Positions 57,301 to 64,000 of a stretch of DNA of 64,000 nt are shown here, in pieces. Source of the DNA: Plicaturopsis crispa FD-325 SS-3 (taxonomy: Eukaryota; Basidiomycota; Agaricomycetes; Amylocorticiales; Amylocorticiaceae). The notes beneath the pieces are model-generated. The model did not search any database. It was not told where the DNA came from and saw nothing but the letters and a program-made list of their open reading frames with translations. The position numbers were made by a program, and so were the translations under genes. Every line of letters starts with the position of its first letter. The first letter of the stretch is position 1. The stretch is taken from the NCBI GenBank assembly GCA_000827205.1, contig KN832558.1:1845839-1909838 (forward strand). The letters are read 5' to 3'.

Positions 57301-60300
57301 TGTTGGAAAGCCAAACGTGAGCGATTGCTGTGTTCGTGTCGTGTGCTCTTGTTGACAACAGCGGTGCGATGACAGCCAGGATCTTAGGGCGCAAATTTCT
57401 CAGGAGCGGGACACCGTTCGTCACCTTTCATTGCAGAAAGAGATCGAGCTCAAGGAACTCCAAGCGCGGTTGGACAAGACTGTACGTCCCCGATTTTGCT
57501 TTGCAAGGATTCCATTGACTAAAGCTTCTCGTTCAGACTCAAGAACTGTCGAAGACCCGTGAATCTTTAGTTGGCGCAGAGACTAGCAAGAAACATCTTG
57601 AAGAACGCGTCGAAGAGTTGACTAGACAGCTCCAGGGCAACGAAGAGAAACTGGCTGTCTATGAGCGCAGGACCACTGGTGTCAACGGCGTTGCTCAACA
57701 AGTCGATACCAACTTGAGCCGAGAGCAACAGCTCGAATCTGAGGTCGCTGAGCTACGGTAATCGATTTCCTATTTTAATCCAACCCCACACTCATCTTGA
57801 TCCTCTGTCTTAGTTCCGCCCTCAAGGTTGCCGAAATGGACCTGGCGACTGCGAGAAGCCATGTTCAGCAGTTCCAGGAGATTAGTCAAGCCAACGAGGC
57901 TGCACTAGCGACATTGAGTGGCACGTACGACGAATTCAAAGCCTCTACCGAGGCTCAAATCGCCCAGCATGAGGTCCGTAACTGCTTGTCAAAACTGCAC
58001 CAGCCACATATTAATAGCTGTTATTCAGTCCGACTACAAGGCTCTTGAGGAGACGTTGCAATCTGTACAAGTAGAGCGAACACAGATGGCTGAAAAGCTA
58101 GGCGAACTTCAACACACGTACGACGCCGAGCGGACTGCTTGGATGAACGACAAGAAAACCTTGGAGGACACCATCGTGGACATGAGCACTTCGGAGAAGC
58201 ATACCGAGACCGACCGTGAGCTACGTGAGAGCGAGGCTCGGTCACAAGAAGAACGCGCCAGGGTCAGCAATACATCTATAGCTATCAGAGTACTTGCTGA
58301 CACTGCATTCTTACAGGCCGCTGAAGAACGTTACGCACGCGAGGTCATCACGCACGCTGAATCCATCAAGGCCGTCAAAGAGTACAAAGAGAAGCTCGTT
58401 GCCGCCGAAAATGCGGCTAGGAGTAGTCTTACGGCAGCCGAAACCGCCAATGCGAAGTTAGCGAGCTCCGAGGCTAGCTGGAAGCAACAAAAAGAGGCCC
58501 TTGACAAGGAAATGTCGGATCTCAACAAAAGGTGCGCTCTCCTCAAAAAGTCCGTCTTTCCATGTACTTATGATTTGGTGGCCAAGATGTGTGGATCTCG
58601 CCACCCAGAACAGCACCCTTCTGCAACATCTTGAATCCGTTACTTCCCAAGCAAATCGCATACGACAGGCAGCAGATTCCTCTGCATCTGTTGGCACCAG
58701 CGAGGAGGGGACCGCCTCCGAAGATGCAGACACGAAGTTGTCAGAGTTGCGATCTGTGGTGTCTTATCTGCGCAAAGAGAAGGAAATCGTGGATCTTCAA
58801 CTCGAATTGAGCAAGCAGGAGAACGTTCGCCTCAAATCACAAATCGACCATCTGTCGCAGACCTTGGACGAAACCCGGGCTACCTTGTCGGAGGTATGAT
58901 TTCCTAGCAGCGACGGTATTATACTACGATTAACAGTTATCACAGGAACGCGAGCGGGCTGTTGAAACAGCTGCCTCGGAGACTCAGCACGCTGAACTGA
59001 TCGAGAGGATCAACCAACTGAACATTCTACGAGAGAGCAATGCCACGCTCCGATCTGACTGCGAATCTCACGCCAAGCGCTCTCGGGAATTGGACGCAAA
59101 GCTCAAGCAACTCTCAGCAGAACTCGATCCGGTCAAGGAGCAGGCTCGTGTCGCACAGGCTGAACTTGCTTCGCGTGATGCTCAACTGAAACGCCTTGAA
59201 GAGGAGAACCGGCGGTGGCAAGAACGTAACACCCAACTGCTCAGCAAGGTAGGGACCATGCTCACTCTGTCGATCATTTGTTCTGAAGTGGGGTCGCGTT
59301 AGTACGACCGCATCGATCCTGCAGAGGTGCAAGCCCTCAAGAACGAGATTGAGCAGCTCAAAGCGGAGAAAACCGAGGCTCAAGCTGCTAACGAGCAAAC
59401 GATTGTCAGCCAGAAGCAACGCGTCAGTTTGAATCTCGTATCCCTGAGACCTCCGGCTAACCACATGCATACATCAGATCGATGGGCTAGAAAAGAACAT
59501 GAAAGCTCACCGAGAACAGCTCGCCAAGACAAATGCCAACTTCAGACAGCTGAAGTCTGAACACATGAAATCTGATTCAGCCAACAAAGATGTGCAGCAG
59601 CAATTGGAGACACTTCAGAGGGAGAAAGCTTCGTTAGAAAAGGCCCTTGCTGAAGAGAAACTTGCGAAACCCCAAGGCTCTGTAGAGAACGCTGCAGAGC
59701 AAGAACTCATTATTGTACGTTCTGCTCATAATTTCAAGTTTTCGCTAATCTGACTCAATTTGCAGGCTGCTTTACGGGATGAGCGGGATCGCTTGCTCGC
59801 TGAAAAGGCATCATGGACGGCCGCATCGAGCACCGCAACCGAAACGGCTCCTGCCACAGACGAGGACAAAGTTCAATGGGAGATTCAGAAGGCGGAACTG
59901 ATCAAGGCTCGCGATGAAGCCGTTGCCCAGGTTAAGGTATTGACTCGTCTCCTCGTCCTACTAGTACGATAGTCTAACATTACCGTTAGGCTGCAGTCGA
60001 GGAAGTGAGGAAATCCAATGAAGAGACCAAGAATATTCGGTTCGCCAATGTGCGTATCTCTAGTTTACCCTGCTCTCTATCAACTCTAACAAATTACGTA
60101 GGAAAAATGCCAAACGCGACTCGAGCACCTGCAGAAGGCAAGGAATGCGGACAACGAACGCTTTGCCGCCCAACAACAGGCCGCCGTCTCTGCTGCTATA
60201 GAAAAGGCCCGGAATGAGGCGGGCTCGTCTACTGACGGGGATGCTGCTGCTAAGCGCCTCGCAGAGGAGTTGCAAGCGCTAGAACAGCGCTTGACCCTCA

Positions 60301-61064
60301 AGCATCAGGCGGAGCTTCAAACGGCCGTCGAGGCCGCTAAAGCAGCGTCCCAAAGCACGGCACCTGGTGCGCCGGCTGATGATGCTGCCCAAAAAGCTGC
60401 TATCGAGGCTGCTGTTGCTGCTGCTGTTGCGGAAGTTCGGAGCCGCCACACCGAGGAGCTCGCAGCCGCAGTAGAGAGTGGCAGGAGAGAGCAGGCAGCC
60501 AAAGGAAAGCTGAAGGACAGTCAATTAGTGAGGGCGCAAAATAAGGTGAAGGCCTTGGAGGCCCAGATACTCGAGTGGCGCCAGAAGGGCGTGGTGCCGC
60601 CAGAGTCAACGGACGCGCCCCCTGCACCTCCTGCCACGCCAATTGCTTCCTCTTCGACCGCTCCCTCAGTCCCCACCGCTCCACCTGCGACACCAACTGC
60701 CGGTTTGCCTCGCAAGCCATCGATCGATGTTCCTCCCTCCACAACACCAACTCGTGGCGCCGTCCGCGGTGCTACTCGAGGTATTACCCGTGGGGTCACA
60801 CGTGGATTGAATATACGTGGCGCTGCACCCGGTAGAGGGGGCTCTCCTGCGAGGGGTGGTGCACCGACAAACGCATCCGCCGGCCCTCCAGCAACGCAGC
60901 CAGGCGGTGTATCCATCATGGGCGCAGCAGCGAAGAGAGCTCGAGACGAGGGCGAAGGGTCCGCAGATGACTCCCTTGCAAAGCGCTTAAAGCCTGCTCC
61001 CGCAGAAAATGCTGGAGGATCCGGAAAGCCCGTAACTCTTCGACGACCACCGCCGACCTCATAG
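54384..61064 (+). CDS. Nuclear basket nucleoporin TPR/MLP1-like
   Basis: Giant coiled-coil protein of the nuclear pore basket, with roles in mRNA export quality control and chromatin tethering. Start at 54384: MKTRRKSRAAAAAASSQ. Some 20 exons encode almost continuous heptad coiled coil. The family-specific middle block is KTFTEVYSDYVRLQEEYARK, then AEYDHMDRTLSAVLAQIEER, IRENDLLQKQLEDLGRQVQV, LLRELGR and ITNNLVLFRSIGGLQEQNQK, followed by LLKIVRELGEKMESEE, which matches the conserved TPR/MLP region. The C-terminal exon is Pro/Thr/Ala rich with an RG-rich stretch (GATRGITRGVTRG...) and a basic patch AAAKRARDEGEG...LAKRLKPAP that may be a bipartite NLS. It ends LRRPPPTS. Estimated length about 1,850 aa, close to yeast Mlp1/2. 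Confidence 0.92.
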
Positions 61065-61510
61065 ACTTGATTTATCTCACATAGTTTTTCATCTGTATCA
61101 TCATACTCATACACCGCATTGTAATACCAAAGGTCAATTTCTTGAATGAACCGGGCCTGAGGCCTGAGGCCTGATATCAAGTCACAGACTCGAGCAGAAG
61201 TATATTTGAAGCATCAAGTACATGAACATCATCAGAGTAAGCGAGCAAACAATGCGGGGCGTTAATGGACCGTGAAGAATATGCGTGACAGAAGCGTGCA
61301 GGATGAAGCAGAGTCATGAGGGATAATAACACGATAGCAGACAATATATAGCAGGAACGACGAAGACGACGAGGAGAGAAGATACCAGGAAGGATATAAT
61401 GTCATGAATAAACGAGTGAATGAGAATGACGAAAGCGTGAACCGTGAATGGAGGATGAAATGAGGCGGAAATGATAAAGAAAACGAAAAGAGGAAAACGA
61501 AAACGAAAAA
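61065..61510. other. Convergent intergenic, purine-rich
   Basis: 3' flanks of TPR/MLP and the right-edge gene. Strongly purine-rich on the plus strand from about 61300 to 61500, including tandem AAAACGA-like runs just before 61510. Confidence 0.5.
61154..61174. repeat. Three tandem copies of GGCCTGA
   Basis: Perfect 7-bp unit repeated three times 90 bp downstream of the TPR/MLP stop. Probably a simple slippage repeat. Confidence 0.8.
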
Positions 61511-64000
61511 TCAAGCCATGACAGTCCTTGAGAGCCGGCGAGAGGCAGTCTTCGCGGTCATGGCCTTAATGGCGCGACGAACGAAAGCAACGGTGTGGTT
61601 ACCGTCATCCTTGTAGGTGTAATTGGGAGTGCTCATCATCCCAAGTTCATCGACAGAGAGCGACATCCTGGTGTCGTCGCTCGATACAGGCGGGGGCATG
61701 CCGCGTCGACCAGCGGAGTGGAAGGTCCGACTGCTGCGCTTGCGCATGGCGAAGGTGTTGGGCGCACTAGAGACTGGTCCTCGGTTGTCAGAGCAGTAGC
61801 CCTTGCCTGCGCGCTTGACCCCAGATGTGGCCATAAGGAAGCGGTCATAAACGCCCTCGACGCGGCGCTGGGCGGGAGAGTCGAGTGGCGACTGGGGCGG
61901 GTTCGCAGGTACCCTGGCGGGGTACGGCTCAACATGGAGCGGAGAAGACGTCAAGTCGTCAAAATTGACGGAACGTTCTCGACGGATGGGCGTGCTATCA
62001 TCGAGAACGTTTGGTGTTGGCGTCAAAAACACACTCCGGTCCAAAACTGCGGACAGCCGAGGAGAGACTGCTGGCGCTGCCGCTGCACACGAGAAAGAGA
62101 GCTTCAGTTGTCAGTTATGAGATAAGAACACAAATCACTGACGTTTTTGTAATTGTAATTCCAGTTTGGAGACTGGGGTAATGGGTCGAAAGATATTCCC
62201 TTGCGACTTGGATTTCTCCTTCCGCTTCGACGGCGACCCCCAATCGAGTTCGTCCTCGGCATTCGCGGGGATGGGAGAACGCGTCGTGACCGTAGCACGG
62301 CGCTGTCGCCGCGGGGTCTCCATGATCGCCTTATCCGCCTCAGGCGCTGCGGATAAGGATACGTTGGTCGACACAAGGGAAAATGGATCTGTAGTGTCGG
62401 CGTGCGAGACACTGTCGTTGTTTGCGGTGACATACGCGGACGTAGACTGCTCTTGCAAGCCAGCCTCTTGGGAAAATATCTCGTTAGCAGCAAGCATCCG
62501 TCGTGGGAGACGCGAGCGGTTTGCGGATGTGTTCGTGTTGTTCGTGTTGGAGCGACTCAGACCGGCAGCAGCGGTGCGAGACACGGGGGCGATTGGTAGA
62601 GGTGGTAGGGGTGAGTCAACATGGGTACCGGTATTGGCAAACGTCTGGCGGGCGTCCTCAACCACCCCTGGGGTTGATTGTTAGCGAATATAAGCAATAT
62701 AATATATATGTCTTACTCTCGACGTTCTGCATCCATAAAGTCATTCGGTCGACCTTGTTCTCGGCTGCCAGCTGTTCATTGTGCACAGAATGACGAACAA
62801 CGGGCAGTGAGGAATTCGCTAGCAAGAGCAATCATCAGGATTCTAGTTTGCCATGAAAAAACTGTGGCACATACCCTCGCGAATGAGAGCATCGTCCTCC
62901 CACGATTCGCGCCGGCTGAGATTGTCCCGCGAATCGACTTCAGCCTCGTTTGACAAGGACAGTGCACCTGCAACCGAAGCCTTGTACATGCGTACACCTT
63001 TGTCTGAGAAATCATGTTAATAAATTTGAGACGCGCGCGCTCATGGTCCGGGACATACCAATGGACATCTTGATACTGTGTCCGAGAGCGCCGAGGCCGA
63101 GTGCAATCTCACTGGGAGTGGGTGCTAAGGGGAGCGGACGAGATAGTGACTGGAACGATTCTAAGAATATGCGCAAATAGTCAGCAAGGACATACGTGAG
63201 ATATGGATTGAGAACGTACCTCCGCTAGGTGTCGTGGGCGTTGGGGGCAAGGCGTCCGACTGCGTGGTAACGGAATGCGGGGAAACCTCTCGGGCACGTC
63301 GCGCCGTCTCGAGTTCCTCGTCACGTTCGCGCTCAATGTCCTCCAGCCGCGACATCTCCCGGAGACGCTCACGCTCGCGTTCCCAGTCGCGCACACGGTC
63401 CCGCACAATCGTACTCCTCTTCGTGCTGTCGTTGGTGGTGTTCATGCTCCTTTCCATGCTTGCATCGCCCTTCTTGTTGCGGTCAACACTAGCATTGGCT
63501 TTCTTGGAGCCTGCGTTCGTCAGGTCGATCAAAGCGCGCCCCCGGTGTTTGGCTTTTTCGTTGTCCTTGGTCTGGGCCTCCTTTGCTGGCCCTTTCTTGT
63601 TCTCGTTATGGTCATGGCGTATCCCAAGGATCCTTCGTGCTTTGGCGTTTGCGTTAGGGTGAGAGGTGGCGCTGGAGTCGGTCATAGTCGTCAAAGATAC
63701 AGCATTCTCATTAGGCTCCTTGATTGGCGAAAGCGGCGCGGCGACAGGTTGTTTGCGACGCTGAGAGTCTGAAATATATAACGCAATCAGCACACATACG
63801 ATACATCGCATTAGGCCATGCAACAGGGATGCCAAACAGCACAACAGAGACACTATAACATACCTGGGGCGGTTAATTTGGGCTGAGACTTGGAGCGCGT
63901 GTGGGAGACAGGCACGCGGTTCTCCTTCGTCTTCGCAACCTCCTTCCTTGAGTTTGGAGGAACAACCGATGGCTTGTGTACCGCATCCTTGGCTGGCTTG
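61511..64000 (-). CDS. Ser/Arg-rich hypothetical protein (5' end off the right edge)
   Basis: Not recognised. At least five exons on the minus strand. The 5'-most part seen reads ...KDAVHKPSVVPPNSRKEVAK, then RRKQPVAAPLSPIKEPNENA, and a charged helix DRVRDWERERERLREMSRLE followed by DIERERDEELETARRAREVS. The middle is disordered (SRTAAAGLSRSNTNNTNTSA; RRQRRATVTTRSPIPANAED). The last exon (61511-62044) holds SVFLTPTPNVLDDSTPIRRE, RSVNFDDLTSSPLHVEPYPA, AQRRVEGVYDRFLMATSGVK and the C-terminus AIKAMTAKTASRRLSRTVMA. Several SP/TP sites suggest phosphoregulation by cyclin- or MAP-type kinases. Without the N-terminus I cannot assign a family. Confidence 0.7.

Noticed and set aside
60521-61180. 219-codon minus-strand frame opposite the TPR/MLP C-terminus
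   Set aside because: Open only because the Ala/Pro/Thr-rich exon lacks stops in complement; no motif and no splice logic.
1-64000. Mobile elements, tRNA genes, CRISPR arrays
   Set aside because: I saw no transposase or reverse-transcriptase motifs, long terminal or inverted repeats, A/B-box tRNA patterns or regular spaced repeats.

Overview
The window looks like nuclear DNA of a filamentous basidiomycete, most likely an Agaricomycete. Genes are dense (about 26 recognisable loci in 64 kb) and most are broken by many introns of about 50-70 nt with GT..AG ends and CTAAC/CTGAC-like branch sites. Several families are typical of that group: a velvet-domain regulator, the BTB/POZ family with a PPDLILVSSDS start, a small KRE9/KNH1-type secreted protein, cryptochrome DASH, a DUF3605 protein and a TPR/MLP nucleoporin. 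I see no rRNA, tRNA, CRISPR array or recognisable transposon.

Layout. 1-4.9 kb: two tandem GH20 beta-N-acetylhexosaminidase genes on the minus strand, the first cut by the left edge. 5.8-14.4 kb: BTB protein (+), ENT3/epsin-like ENTH protein (-), a large low-complexity two-TM protein (+), RNA polymerase III subunit RPC9 (-). 14.7-24.4 kb: NOT2 of the CCR4-NOT complex (+), geranylgeranyltransferase-I beta subunit (+), NIMA-family kinase (-), F-box/LRR-like protein (+). 25-35.7 kb: Baeyer-Villiger/FMO-type monooxygenase (+), unknown helical protein (-), KNH1-like secreted protein (+), TGL2-like lipase (+), velvet regulator (+). 35.9-45.2 kb: NAD-specific glutamate dehydrogenase GDH2 (-), SDR oxidoreductase (-), VTS1/Smaug SAM-domain RNA-binding protein (-). 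46-54 kb: a doubtful small gene (+), cryptochrome DASH (-), a stretch with unexplained coding-like segments, GNAT acetyltransferase (-), phosphopantothenoylcysteine decarboxylase (+), DUF3605 protein (-), MOB2 (-). 54.4-64 kb: TPR/MLP nuclear basket protein (+) and the 3' part of an unknown Ser/Arg-rich gene (-) that runs off the right edge.

Most genes are housekeeping or regulatory and do not form one pathway. Loose themes are cell wall/GlcNAc (hexosaminidases, KNH1-like, DUF3605 of the GlcNAc-induced GIG1 type), mRNA fate (NOT2, VTS1), cell cycle and morphogenesis (NIMA kinase, MOB2, GGTase-I) and light/development (velvet, cry-DASH).

I found no convincing new multi-gene system. The most interesting signals are in gene structure: a 2-nt microexon forced by frame in the KNH1-like gene, two GC-AG introns in one prenyltransferase gene, five discordant introns between the tandem hexosaminidases, a six-nucleotide first coding exon in RPC9, and a possible mitochondrial-targeting extension on the SDR. 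Exon borders were read by eye from splice consensus, reading frame and remembered family sequence. No alignment was run.
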